64,000 nucleotides of DNA from Novosphingobium sp. MW5 (GCA_025938935.1 JAPCWB010000001.1:2666001-2730000); one strand, 5' to 3'; counted from the stretch's first letter, positions 47,288-55,597 are shown. Translations and numbers: made by a program. The notes: generated from the letters alone by a model not told the origin.

Positions 47288-47324
47288 AGCCTCCCCCAAT
47301 TCGATTTGGGGGAGGTTTCTCTTT
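47288..47324 (+). terminator. intrinsic terminator after small Q/N/G-rich gene
   Basis: CCTCCCCCAA (47291-47300) pairs perfectly with TTGGGGGAGG (47307-47316) over a 6-base loop, followed by TTTCTCTTT. It is placed 14 bases after the stop codon at 47274. Confidence 0.88.
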
Positions 47325-47349
47325 ATCCACGATCCAGCCGGAGGTTCCC

Positions 47350-47848
47350 ATGCCCCAGACCGAATTTACCGATGCCATTGCGCTCCTCAAGAACGATCAC
47401 CGCACGGTTGAAGCCTTGTTCGAGAAATTCGAGATCCGCCCGCAGCGGAACCAAGCGCGCGCTGGCGGAGCAAATCTGCAACGAGCTCAAGGTCCATGCG
47501 ACGATCGAAGAGGAAATCTTCTATCCCTCGCTCAGCGGCAAGATCGAGGACGACACCCTGAACGAGGCCTATGTCGAACATGACGGCGCCAAGCTGCTGA
47601 TCAACGACATCATGGCGAGCGGCGACGACGAAATGCTGGACGCCAAGGTCAAGGTGCTCTCCGAGGAGATCAAGCACCACGTAAAGGAAGAGGAAGCGAG
47701 GCAGGAAGGCATGTTCGCCCGGGCGCGCGAAGCCGGTGTGGACCTGACCGCGCTCCGTGACCAACTGATGATGCGCAAGCAGGAGCTGATGAAGGTCGCC
47801 AAGTCGGAAGGACTGCCCCCCGCCGAAATGCGGGTTCTGCAGACCTAG
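47350..47848 (+). CDS. hemerythrin domain protein (frameshifted in this sequence)
   Basis: A helical-bundle hemerythrin-like protein of about 165 residues. From ATG 47350, IALLKNDHRTVEALFEKFE gives the first His ligand. The rest (EQICNELKVHATIEEEIFYPS with His...EXXXFYP, then EHDGAKLLI and HHVKEEEARQEG) is in the next frame. One extra base at about 47434 within GAGATC causes the break. The ligands H-H-E-H-H match di-iron hemerythrins of the DUF/HHE class, which bind oxygen or NO. It ends 33 bases before the left attachment site of the integrated element. Confidence 0.85.
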
Positions 47849-47880
47849 TCGGGGTTGTCTGAGGTTCGAGAGTCCCACCT

Positions 47881-47894
47881 TGGCGGACAGGGTG
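47881..47894 (+). repeat. attL: left 14-bp attachment repeat of integrated element
   Basis: TGGCGGACAGGGTG is identical to the 3' end (including CCA) of tRNA-Ser(UGA), read on the plus strand at 59655-59668. The integrase gene begins 166 bases to its right. It also forms one arm of a 10-bp inverted repeat whose partner CTGTCCGCCA is at 47907-47916, possibly an integrase-binding arm. Confidence 0.82.
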
Positions 47895-48059
47895 TCCCCG
47901 AAACTACTGTCCGCCATTGTGCATTGTAAAGCTGCAATGCCGCTGGTTCCCTCGCATTCTTCGTGGCATCGGCTCTCATTTGTCCATATCCGTTCTCTTG
48001 CGTTCCCATAAACCCACGGTATTATCGGGGAACGGATTTGGGAACGGAGGCCCGGACCA

Positions 48060-49307
48060 GTGCCACGCAAACTCAGCAATGCCCTAACTCCCTTGGCAGT
48101 GAAGAACGCGAAACCCGGTCGCCATGCCGATGGGGGAGGGCTGCACTTACTGGTTAAGGAATCGGGGGCCCGATCATGGGTCTATCGCTTCATGCTAAAG
48201 GGCCGGTCACGCGACATCGGCTTGGGAGCGGCTGGGCCAGGTGGCATCTCACTTGCTGATGCGCGTGACCAAGCAGCGGTGCTACGCCTCAAGGTCAAGG
48301 CTGGCATCGATCCCTTGGAGGAACGGCAGCAAGAGGCCGCTCAGGCCGCCGCCGACGCTCAGGCAGCTCTGATCGCAGGCGTGACATTCAAGTCAGTCGC
48401 CGAAACCTACATCGGCGCCAATGAGGCAAGCTGGCGCAATGACAAGCACCGGCAGCAATGGCGCAACACGCTCGCGACATACGTCTACCCGGTCATGGGC
48501 GAATTGCCGGTCGCGGACATTACGACCTCGCACGTTCTGCAAATACTTGAGCCAATCTGGCAGGGCAAGCCCGAGACGGCCAGCCGCATTCGTGGCCGCA
48601 TTGAAACTGTTCTCGATGCTGCGAGGGCGCGCGGATACAGGGAAGGGGAAAACCCCGCTCGCTGGCGCGGCCATATCTCGCAAATTCTGCCGCCCCGCTC
48701 TCGGCTTTCGCGCGGCCACCATAAGGCCATGCCATATGCCGATATCGCGGCATTCATGGCTAAGCTGCGCGAACGAGATGCCATGGCGGCTTATGCGCTG
48801 GAATTCGTGATTCTCACTGCGACCCGCACAAGCGAAGCGCTCGGCGCAACATGGGCCGAAATCGACTTGGAAAAGAAGGTGTGGACCGTGCCCGCATCCC
48901 GCATGAAAGCTGGCAAAGAGCATCGCATTCCGCTGTCAACGCGCGCTGTCGCGATCTTGGAAGCGGTGCAGCCCATGGGGCAGGAAGAGCTTTTTCCCAC
49001 GCCTAAGGGCGGCAAGCTGTCCACCATGGCTATGTCCATGCTTCTTCGCCGGATGGGTCTCGAATGCACCGTGCACGGATTCCGCTCAGCCTTCCGCGAT
49101 TGGGCGGCCGAATGCACCGGCTATGCGCACGAGGTCTGCGAAATGGCACTGGCCCATGTGATCGGCAACAAGTCCGAAGCCGCTTATCGACGCGGCGACC
49201 TCTTCGACAAGCGCCGTAAGCTTATGGAGGCATGGGCGGGATATTGCGCCAGCAATGCTGCGGCTGGAGAGAAGGTCACGCCGATCAGGAAGGCAAAGGC
49301 TGGATAG
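48060..49307 (+). CDS. int: P4-type tyrosine integrase
   Basis: Site-specific recombinase of 415 residues from a GTG at 48060. The N-terminal DUF4102 arm-binding domain reads LTPLAVKNAKPGRHADGGGLHLLV, with WVYRFMLKGRSRDIGLG near residue 40. The catalytic core has Arg in TATRTSEALGA, HGFRSAFRDWAAE (H-X-X-R) and, near residue 390, AYRRGDLFDKRRKLMEAWA with the Tyr nucleophile. It reads away from attL and presumably catalyses integration of the island. Confidence 0.94.
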   Translation: MPRKLSNALTPLAVKNAKPGRHADGGGLHLLVKESGARSWVYRFMLKGRSRDIGLGAAGPGGISLADARDQAAVLRLKVKAGIDPLEERQQEAAQAAADAQAALIAGVTFKSVAETYIGANEASWRNDKHRQQWRNTLATYVYPVMGELPVADITTSHVLQILEPIWQGKPETASRIRGRIETVLDAARARGYREGENPARWRGHISQILPPRSRLSRGHHKAMPYADIAAFMAKLRERDAMAAYALEFVILTATRTSEALGATWAEIDLEKKVWTVPASRMKAGKEHRIPLSTRAVAILEAVQPMGQEELFPTPKGGKLSTMAMSMLLRRMGLECTVHGFRSAFRDWAAECTGYAHEVCEMALAHVIGNKSEAAYRRGDLFDKRRKLMEAWAGYCASNAAAGEKVTPIRKAKAG

Positions 49308-49398
49308 AGTTTCAGCGGACATGGGGCCCGTCGAAAGCGGCCCGGCAGAGCGCATCACCACCCTGCCGGACCTAACCCATAACCGAGAAGGATTCGAT

Positions 49399-49734
49399 AT
49401 GGCTAAGCAGACCAATACGGGGAACCAAGAGCGCAGCAAGTGGGAGGTATCCTATGAGGGATATCGGGCAGCGAAGGCCGCGCTCATGCACGCTTGCAAA
49501 ACGGGGGAGGCCGAGGACGACAAGCGGTTTCAGGAACTCTAAGGGCCCTTTAGTGACGCTCTCACGCGAATGATGTTTGAGCCGGCGGATTCCCCCTTTC
49601 ATGTCGCGACGAAACTAAGGATCTACTGCGACGAAGGGATGGAGGACTGGCGAATAGGCAAAGCAGCTTTCGAGATGATCATCTCGGACTTGAGTCACTT
49701 CGGCACGAAGGGTTGGCAGGCTGATTGTGGATAA
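49399..49734 (+). pseudogene. small unknown protein interrupted by an in-frame stop
   Basis: The ATG at 49399 has GAGAAGGA upstream. The reading frame runs 47 codons (MAKQTNTGNQERSKWEVSYE to DDKRFQEL), meets TAA at 49540, and continues open in the same frame for 63 codons (FSDALTRMMFEPADSPFHVA, LRIYCDEGMEDWRIGKAAFE, to SHFGTKGWQADCG). Both halves look like real protein. The undamaged product would be about 111 residues. The TAA may be a point mutation or an error. No family recognised. Confidence 0.55.
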
Positions 49735-49874
49735 CGCCGGGCCAGCCGCGCGGGCCTTGTCCGGCGCATCGATCGCGGCATAATATTCTATTGCGGGGCT
49801 AGGCCGGCCAGCCGAACGCGGGAACTCCGACCCGCTGCCCCGCTTCGCCTTTCGGAGCCGCGCGGAGGCGGGCT

Positions 49875-50723
49875 TTGAAACATTCCAAAGCAGCGGAACT
49901 ATTTCCGATCCACGTTCAGGAGCATATCGACCGGAAGATATTGAGCGCAGGGGGAATGCAGGCCCTGCCAGCCGACGCAATCCTTAGCGATGCAACATAT
50001 GCTCATGTTACCGCCGACGCCCTGCGTCTAGCGCTCTCTGAGTATTCCATCGATCCCGCAAAAGGCAAAGGTTGGGAATGGCTCGCGCGCGCTGTAAAAA
50101 TCGCGTTCACCTGCTCAACGCCGTATTCAGCCCTAAACGATGATCACCACGGAAACGCGCCGATCAGAGATAAGTTTTTGGGCCTGGGGAAGCGTGCTGT
50201 CGAACTGGCGAAGGATCTGGAAGTTTTGAGCGACGAAGAACGCCGCATCATCGATAATGTGTTCAACGAAGAGGCACGGGCGATCATGGCGACGACCATT
50301 CCGCACGTCACCTTTCTGGGCGAGAGCCTTGAAATCATTGCGGGCGCGTTGAAGGTTCCGCAGGGCAAGTGGAAATCGTCCGCTGCACGGGAATTGCGTG
50401 TCCGCCAAGCGCACTACCTATCGCCCATTTTCGAGGCAGCATTTGGACGAAGTGCAACGGTCAACGATCGCCCCGGCGCCAATGATTTAGGACCATGGGC
50501 GACCTTCTTTTTGCTGGTTGCTGAGGTCGCCACGCTAGAGCCCGTTGCGAGCCTTCGCGAGGTGCTGAAAGAGGCTCGCAGGCGGCACATGGCCAATCCA
50601 ATTCGCTACCCGGATCTCGATAGTGAAAATCTAAGGTGCGATTCGGCGACAACAAAAAATCGAATCCGGCCTTGTGACTGCGTTCGATTTCGCGAGCATT
50701 TGTACACCTCCGTTTCTCATTGA
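49875..50723 (+). CDS. hypothetical protein
   Basis: A 282-residue soluble protein in the island. A TTG start at 49875 is supported by GGAGGCGGGC placed about eight bases before it. No family or catalytic motif is recognised. It is mostly alpha-helical by pattern, with KGKGWEWLARAVKIAF near residue 58, DEERRIIDNVFNEEARAIM near 120 and LGPWATFFLLVAEVATLEPV near 205. The last about 35 residues are Cys/Arg-rich and unlike the rest, so the true C-terminus may be earlier. Confidence 0.6.
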   Translation: MKHSKAAELFPIHVQEHIDRKILSAGGMQALPADAILSDATYAHVTADALRLALSEYSIDPAKGKGWEWLARAVKIAFTCSTPYSALNDDHHGNAPIRDKFLGLGKRAVELAKDLEVLSDEERRIIDNVFNEEARAIMATTIPHVTFLGESLEIIAGALKVPQGKWKSSAARELRVRQAHYLSPIFEAAFGRSATVNDRPGANDLGPWATFFLLVAEVATLEPVASLREVLKEARRRHMANPIRYPDLDSENLRCDSATTKNRIRPCDCVRFREHLYTSVSH

Positions 50724-50737
50724 CCCGGAGGATAGAA

Positions 50738-50932
50738 ATGCACACGGATACGAAGCGCTGGGGCCGAACCCATGAGTTTCTTGAGCGTTATCCTGTAGGT
50801 CGCAGCCTGGCGTACAGGCTGCTCGCCGAAAAGAAGCTGCGCGCAAAAAAGTGCGGCAAGTCCACGCTCTGGGATTTCGCTGCCGCCGACGAATATTTCG
50901 AGTCGCTGCCTGACTTCGAAAAGGCCGCCTGA
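50738..50932 (+). CDS. AlpA/MerR-like helix-turn-helix protein
   Basis: A 64-residue DNA-binding protein with a good ribosome site (GGAGGATAGAA) before ATG 50738. The core VGRSLAYRLLAEKKLRAKK and GKSTLWDFAAADEYFESLP matches the winged helix of AlpA/excisionase-type regulators. In P4-type elements such proteins control integrase expression or excision; that role is inferred from context. Confidence 0.7.
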   Translation: MHTDTKRWGRTHEFLERYPVGRSLAYRLLAEKKLRAKKCGKSTLWDFAAADEYFESLPDFEKAA

Positions 50933-50935
50933 GCC

Positions 50936-51163
50936 ATGCGCCCCGTCGCAATCCCCACTCTTACCGCGGGCGATTGGCCTGGCGTATTCGTCGAGCGGGC
51001 CGAACTTGCGGGCGCGCCAATCAGCGCCGTAACCGTCCGAACCGATCGTGTGAGGCGCCGCTTCTTCCCGCTGGAAACCGATGCGCTGGCCTGGGCGGCT
51101 GGGCAGGCGGACAGCTTAGGCATCGGGCTATTCAACCTCACAGACCCGGCAGGCAGCGAGTGA
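50936..51163 (+). CDS. hypothetical small protein
   Basis: A 75-residue protein starting three bases after the HTH gene and overlapping the next gene's GTG by four bases (GTGA). No family recognised; PLETDALAWAAGQADSLGIG is the most protein-like segment. Tight spacing on both sides supports that it is translated. Confidence 0.6.
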   Translation: MRPVAIPTLTAGDWPGVFVERAELAGAPISAVTVRTDRVRRRFFPLETDALAWAAGQADSLGIGLFNLTDPAGSE

Positions 51164-51522
51164 GCATTCGCCTGATCGAACAGGCATGGCGAACGGACCT
51201 TGAGCCGATGACAAAGCTCGTCCTGCTCGCGCTCGCGGATTATGCCAACTCCGATGGCAAATGCTGGCCGGGCCTCAATGCGATCTCGACGAAGACAGGG
51301 GCCTCATATCGCACGGTCCAGCGACAAATCGAGGTCCTGGAATCGCAGGGCCATCTCTTGAGAACCGTGACCGCAGGCAAGGGAACGACCTACACCATAC
51401 ACCCCCGTCACAGTGACACCCCTGTCACAGTGACGCCCGGTAGCGATGACGTGACACCCCAGTCAGACAGTCATGAAGCCCCCGACACGGTGACGCCACC
51501 CCCGGTCACAGTGACACCCTAA
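51160..51522 (+). CDS. HTH replication-initiator-like protein (3' end frameshifted)
   Basis: A 120-residue protein starting at GTG 51160 in a four-base overlap. The N-terminus (RLIEQAWRTDLEPMTKLVLL, ALADYANSDGKCWPGL, KTGASYRTVQRQIEVLE) is a winged HTH_36 domain as in phage O-type replication proteins. It is followed by a TVTP-rich tail. Just before the stop, dropping into the neighbouring frame gives a sensible tail (IEPESNRNEPSSPLPPKGR) that ends at 51599, overlapping the next gene's GTG. One base is probably missing near 51519 (CCC for CCCC). Repeated palindromes lie in its coding sequence. Confidence 0.65.
   Translation: MSIRLIEQAWRTDLEPMTKLVLLALADYANSDGKCWPGLNAISTKTGASYRTVQRQIEVLESQGHLLRTVTAGKGTTYTIHPRHSDTPVTVTPGSDDVTPQSDSHEAPDTVTPPPVTVTP
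51407..51515. repeat. iteron-like palindromes inside the HTH initiator gene
   Basis: Three perfect copies of the 11-bp palindrome GTCACAGTGAC occur at 51407-51417, 51424-51434 and 51505-51515, with additional half sites (GTGACACC at about 51451, GGTGACGCC at about 51489). They lie within the initiator gene, as the iterons of the lambda origin lie within gene O. A candidate replication origin or operator. They also encode TVTP peptide repeats, so coding constraint cannot be excluded. Confidence 0.5.
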
Positions 51523-51595
51523 CCGTCATAGAACCGGAATCTAACCGCAATGAACCGTCATCCCCCCTACCCCCCAAGGGGAGGGCGGCGAAGAA

Positions 51596-52066
51596 GTGAC
51601 CGTTTCACATTTCATCGAAGAGTGGAACGACCTTGCTCTCCAACTGAAGCGTCCTCTCGCAGAGGTCACAACCAAAAAACGTTCGGCGGCGATCGCGTCG
51701 CTGATCAAAGATTATTCGATCGATCAACTGAAGCGAGCTTTTTGGAACGCAAGGCAATCCACATGGCTTCCGACATTTCAGGGCTTCACCGTCGATTGGC
51801 TGATCAAGCCCGACAACTTCGTGAAGGTACTGGAGGGCCATTACAACGGCACTACGGCAGCTAGAAAGAGCGGATGCGGCTTCACGGATGCCATCGATCG
51901 CAGTGCGGCAGCCAACGGAGGCTATGGCAACACAGAAATGGACGACGCCCTTGAGCGCGCTGGGCATCAAATCATCGGCCGCAGGAGCCCGCGCCGCAAT
52001 GGCAGTATTCAATTCGGTGACGCGCTGAAGAACATTACTCCGACGAAGGCCGGCCCCGATGTCTGA
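51596..52066 (+). CDS. replication-protein C-terminal-domain-like protein
   Basis: A 156-residue protein from GTG 51596. VSHFIEEWNDLALQL, AIASLIKDYSIDQLKRAFW and especially WLPTFQGFTVDWLIKPDNFVKVLEGHY resemble the C-terminal domain of phage replication proteins (DnaD/DnaT-like), normally fused behind an HTH_36 domain. Here the two parts are separate genes in a four-base overlap once one missing base is restored. They probably act together. Confidence 0.65.
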   Translation: MTVSHFIEEWNDLALQLKRPLAEVTTKKRSAAIASLIKDYSIDQLKRAFWNARQSTWLPTFQGFTVDWLIKPDNFVKVLEGHYNGTTAARKSGCGFTDAIDRSAAANGGYGNTEMDDALERAGHQIIGRRSPRRNGSIQFGDALKNITPTKAGPDV

Positions 52067-52346
52067 GCGCGTCCACCTCTTTGACCTGAGCGAACGCACT
52101 AGCGCGGCAGGCAATCGCTACCTGAGCGGATGGCTCGGCAAGGCCAGCGTCGTCGCCTTCCTCGATCGCGAGGCGGACGGCGAGGTGTGGAACGTCTTCC
52201 TGTCCACGCCCGCCCCGAAGCCGTCGGGCGATGGCGCGCAGAGCAATGCAAGCCGGTCGCCGTTCACTCCCCGCAAACGTCAACCGAGCCGCCCGAAAAG
52301 GGCGATGCAGCCCGGCGAACTCGATGACGATGTTTCAGACCTTTGA
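52059..52346 (+). CDS. hypothetical small protein
   Basis: A 95-residue protein overlapping the previous gene by eight bases. The first half (LFDLSERTSAAGNRYLSGWL, KASVVAFLDREADGEVWNVFL) looks like a compact beta domain of the kind seen in small element-encoded DNA-associated proteins. The second half is basic, Pro/Ser-rich and probably disordered. No family name can be given. Confidence 0.6.
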   Translation: MSERVHLFDLSERTSAAGNRYLSGWLGKASVVAFLDREADGEVWNVFLSTPAPKPSGDGAQSNASRSPFTPRKRQPSRPKRAMQPGELDDDVSDL

Positions 52347-52368
52347 CCACTTCACGAAAGGAAAACCC

Positions 52369-52797
52369 ATGAAATACGGAAGCAGTCGCCTCGCGGCATT
52401 CTATGAACGTAAGGCGGGACGCAGCGGCGCGAGCCCCGCCGCGAAATCCACTCCGGCCGTCAAGCCCCGGCCAGCCGCCCGCGCACCGATTGCGAAACCT
52501 AACGAGCCCGAATCGGTGAAGGCCCGCGCTGATGCCGTTCTGGCAAGCCCGGTCGCCAAGGGCCGCGAAAAGCAGGCGCGCGAACTGCTCATGGCAAGCT
52601 GCGAGCGGAGCGCCGTGCACAAGACCTCAGCGGCCATCATCGTCGAGCTGGGCCGTCGCTGCTCCGACGCCGAACTTGCCCGGCGCACCGAGACTTACCA
52701 TGCCGAGCAGGCAAAGGCCGGCATGGCGCGGGCCTTCGCCAATGCAAACACCCTGGTCGACAATATGCGCGCGCGCTTCGCGCCGGCTTCGAACTGA
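52369..52797 (+). CDS. hypothetical protein
   Basis: A 142-residue basic protein from ATG 52369, preceded by GAAAGGAAAACCC. The N-terminal 50 residues are Ala/Lys/Pro-rich and probably disordered. The rest is helical (ADAVLASPVAKGREKQAREL, DAELARRTETYHAEQAKAGM). The stop overlaps the next ATG (TGATG). No family recognised. Similar proteins occur beside replication genes in sphingomonad elements, by impression only. Confidence 0.58.
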   Translation: MKYGSSRLAAFYERKAGRSGASPAAKSTPAVKPRPAARAPIAKPNEPESVKARADAVLASPVAKGREKQARELLMASCERSAVHKTSAAIIVELGRRCSDAELARRTETYHAEQAKAGMARAFANANTLVDNMRARFAPASN

Positions 52798-53471
52798 TGG
52801 GACGGATTATGGACAGCAAAATCCTTGCTACAGTCGCGCACGCAATCGACGGGCTAAACTTCAGCACCGAGAATGTGGCCATCGCCGAAATCGAAGCGGA
52901 GCTAGCGCGGCTGGCAACTTCGATCGCCGAAGCCGAGGCGCGCTGCACCGCGATCAGCAACGATCTGGCCAACTGGATGGGCCCCGATGCGCGGGCCGTC
53001 GCCAATGCCTTGCTGTCCGGTACGGGCCCAGCTGAGGCCGCCAAGGCCGGCCCGAGCGAGGAAGGCCTGAAAGCTGAGCGCGCGGCTCTCCGTCTCGCTA
53101 TCGCCGAACTGGGCAAACGCGCTCAGTCCTGCCGAGACAGTATCGAGGCGCACAGGGAATTAGCGCTCAGGCAGGCAGCGGAGGCCGTTGCGCCGCTCGT
53201 TGACGAAATCCTTGCCGATGCGCGAAACGCCGCAGAAACGATCGTCGGCACCTTCGCCGCCCTGTCCGCAATCAGCCTTGCGACACGAGCGGGACAGGGC
53301 GCACACTACCCGATGCGGCGCGCTGTCGAGCGGCTGGCCGGCTTCGACGCCCTGCTACCCGCTAGAAATCAATTCGAGGTACCGCGCGAGGTCGCTGGTC
53401 TGCTGGCCAAGCTAGAGGGCAAGGGCGCTGCGCTGCCGGCTCGCTTAATTGCTAGCATTCCGGCGCCGTAA
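52797..53471 (+). CDS. hypothetical coiled-coil protein
   Basis: A 224-residue, Ala-rich, strongly helical protein. Heptad-like coiled-coil segments are at about residues 28-55 (EIEAELARLATSIAEAEA) and 92-135. No catalytic motif or transmembrane segment is seen. It is the last gene of the rightward run that begins with the AlpA-like protein, and hairpins follow its stop codon. Confidence 0.58.
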   Translation: MGRIMDSKILATVAHAIDGLNFSTENVAIAEIEAELARLATSIAEAEARCTAISNDLANWMGPDARAVANALLSGTGPAEAAKAGPSEEGLKAERAALRLAIAELGKRAQSCRDSIEAHRELALRQAAEAVAPLVDEILADARNAAETIVGTFAALSAISLATRAGQGAHYPMRRAVERLAGFDALLPARNQFEVPREVAGLLAKLEGKGAALPARLIASIPAP

Positions 53472-53730
53472 CCGAATAGCGGGGGTTCCCGTCATCTTCC
53501 CCCGCTCCGTCCCGTCGCGTCGCAGGAAGCGCGACGGGACAAAGCTGGGCGGTCAGGTTTCCTCTTCGACCTGGCCGCCCACCTGTTGAACGGAATGGAA
53601 GCCCGGTCTGTCAAATTTCACCGAGAATTCGCCGCCCTCGCGAGAAGGAGCCCGCTGGTCAAACTTCTCAAGACAAAACAGATTGTTATGTCAGCGGGGC
53701 AAAATAATCGGTAGTGCGTTAATTTGAAAA
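53472..53730. other. intergenic region with hairpins
   Basis: No gene is seen in this 259-bp stretch. It starts with three consecutive hairpins: AGCGGGGG with CCCCCGCT (about 53478-53508), CCCGTCGCG with CGCGACGGG (about 53511-53541) and GGGCGG with CCGCCC (about 53549-53581). These probably terminate the upstream operon. The rest is AT-rich and unrecognised. Confidence 0.5.
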
Positions 53731-54044
53731 TCAGGAGGCTGGTAGCGCCAGATAATACGTGAGGTAAGCACCCAAGGCTACGCCCGCGAGCGCGAGCAGG
53801 CTAGAAAGAACCGTTGTTCGATACGCGAGGCCCTGGCTCTCTTTGATTTCCTCCGCTCCCATTCGACTTGGGCCAATGCGATAATCTGCCTCGTCTCAAG
53901 CGCTGTCGATTGCAGCGTATCACGGCACACCAAGTAGTAGTGTAATTCATGCTCGGGTACTGCCCGCACCTGCTCCAACGCTTCCGCGACGCCCGTGCCA
54001 TTTTCGAATCTGACGCCCTTTGCGATCTCCTGAATTTTCATCAT
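53731..54044 (-). CDS. small membrane-anchored protein (frameshifted in this sequence)
   Basis: From ATG 54044, with AGGGGGC upstream, the frame reads MMKIQEIAKGVRFENGTG, HELHYYLVCRDTLQSTALE, RQIIALAQVEWER. It then runs into an unlikely tail. One frame over, the tail becomes IKESQGLAYRTTVLSSLLAL followed by a clear transmembrane helix (AGVALGAYLTYYLALPAS) and a stop at 53731. One base is probably missing near 53868. The reconstructed protein of about 104 residues has a soluble N-terminal domain and a single C-terminal anchor. No family recognised. Confidence 0.5.
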
Positions 54045-54107
54045 CGCGTGCCCCCTATGCATTCGGGCGCGTCCTGTATGGTCCGCGCTTACCCGGCTTC
54101 CCTTCCG

Positions 54108-54266
54108 CTACTTCCACCAGGTTCGCAATGTCTGCAATCTCTCAAGCCGGCCAGTCACGCCAGCAGCCATCGCAGGGGTGACACGCAGCGCCTTATGGAT
54201 GCGAACAAAGTTGTAATACATCATGTGCGGCGCAACTGCATGGGCGTGATTCAGGGATTGCGTGGC
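54108..54266 (-). pseudogene. C-terminal remnant of a DDE transposase
   Basis: On the minus strand, about 50 codons read HAHAVAPHMMYYNFVRIHKA and LRVTPAMAAGVTGRLERL, the very conserved C-terminus of a family of DDE transposases (YNF.RIHKTLRVTPAMAAGV). Everything upstream of it is missing. It lies just before the Mrr gene, so an insertion element was once present at this cargo boundary. Confidence 0.7.
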
Positions 54267-54332
54267 TAAATTCCAAACTGACCCACTACCTGATTTGTTG
54301 AGGGTTTCAGATTCAGCGCTAGGATCATGCCT

Positions 54333-55305
54333 ATGGCGATTCCAGACTATCAAACCCTTATGCTTCCCCTGTTGCGCAGGATTGGCGCTGCTACTGCTCC
54401 TCTATCTGTGCGCAGCATGGTCGAATTCTGTCGCTGATGAATTCGGCCTCACGGAAGAGGAACGCACGGAGCGGATTCCGAGCGGATCGGATAACTTGCT
54501 CCTGAATCGCTTACAGTGGGCCCGGACCTACATGGTAAAAGCCGGCCTGGTTGCTGCCCCAAAAAGGGGATTGGTTACGATAACTGATGCGGGGAAGGCC
54601 TTGCTAGCTGAGGGTCTCGATCGGATCGACAACACCACTTTATCGCGATTCCCCGAGTACAACGCTTGGCTTGAGGCTTCACGGAGCTCGCCGCGGATCA
54701 AAAGGGCCGAAAAGGTCGACAACTCCGCGATGACCGAAGGACTTCTCGCAGAGCTTGGCCTAACTCAAGCCTCCGATCGAACTGCATCAACTCCGCACGA
54801 GCGGATTGGCGCGGCGATTAATGAGCTGGAACAAACCCTAAAAGCCGAACTGCTGGATCGCGTCAGGCAAATGACGCCGGCCGACTTCGAAGCCTTGATC
54901 GTCAAACTCTTGCTGGCGATGGGCTACGGCCAAGGGCTCGAGGAAATGGCTGAGGCACTAGGCGGCACAGGAGACGGCGGCGTTGATGGGGTGATCCACC
55001 AAGATCCCCTTGGCGTCGATCGCATCTACATTCAGGCCAAGCGATACAAAGAAGGGAACAACATCAGTTCGCCCGATCTTCGAAATTTCATAGGTGCGCT
55101 CAACATTCATCGGGCGACCAAAGGTGTCTTTGTGACCGCTTCGCAGTTTACAGCCGATGCTAGGACGGCAGCCCAAGGGGCCACGATGCAGGTAGTTCTG
55201 ATTGATGGTGCCCAACTGGCGGATTTGATGTTGCGGCATAAGGTGGGCGTGCTGGTCCGGTCAGCAGTGGAAATCAAAGAAATCGATGAAGGGTTCTTCG
55301 ATTGA
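54333..55305 (+). CDS. mrr: Mrr-type restriction endonuclease (frameshifted in this sequence)
   Basis: Type IV-like enzyme that cuts foreign or modified DNA. The true N-terminus, MAIPDYQTLMLPLLRRIG from ATG 54333, is in a different frame from the body. One extra base at about 54426 (GAATTC) separates MVE from SVADEFGLTEEERTER. The winged-helix Mrr_N domain is followed by the PD-(D/E)XK nuclease: PADFEALIVKLLLAMGY, GGTGDGGVDGVIHQD with the catalytic Asp, YIQAKRY (QXK), then GVFVTASQFTADA. Reconstructed length is 323 residues, close to the 304 of E. coli Mrr. An upstream start at 54262 reads through transposase debris and is rejected. Confidence 0.88.
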
Positions 55306-55315
55306 CTTCGGAACT

Positions 55316-55597
55316 CTAATCTTCTCGGTATATCCGAACGGTCCCTTCCTTGTCTCCCAGTGCAAGCTTTGCCCGAAAGTCTGGATCCGAAATCCTGAGA
55401 AGCGCTTGCTCAAGCCACTCGGCGGGCAATTTGACGCTGCCGACAATGATTTCGGCATTCTTCAGCTCCTGGGCCAACAGAGCAATCATCTCTCCAGCAT
55501 GTGCGGCTGGCATACCCCGAAATTCAATGTCGAGCGGATTGGGCCCAATTAGGACCATTTTGGCAAGTCCGATTGCCATCTCTCGTGGACCGCTCAT
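55316..55597 (-). CDS. hypothetical small protein
   Basis: A 93-residue protein convergent with mrr and upstream of nothing obvious. Helical segments GEMIALLAQELKNAEIIVG and LPAEWLEQALLRISDPDFR suggest a soluble two- or three-helix protein. No family recognised. It lies between mrr and the large zinc-ribbon gene, so it may belong to either unit. Confidence 0.55.
   Translation of the reverse strand: MSGPREMAIGLAKMVLIGPNPLDIEFRGMPAAHAGEMIALLAQELKNAEIIVGSVKLPAEWLEQALLRISDPDFRAKLALGDKEGTVRIYRED

Noticed and set aside
47850..47880. tRNA fragment left of attL (GGTTCGAGAGTCCCACC looks like a T arm)
   Set aside because: No matching acceptor, anticodon or D arm is present, and the identity to tRNA-Ser is limited to the 14-bp repeat that follows. 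Probably coincidence or old debris.
51407..51515. CRISPR array
   Set aside because: Only three 11-bp palindromes with unequal spacing (6 and 70 bases between copies), all inside a coding region, and no cas genes in the window.
54262..54426. Alternative upstream start for the Mrr gene with a hydrophobic N-terminus
   Set aside because: This segment is the complement of the transposase relic and the other frame of the true Mrr N-terminus. The family-like start is at 54333 with one extra base at about 54426.
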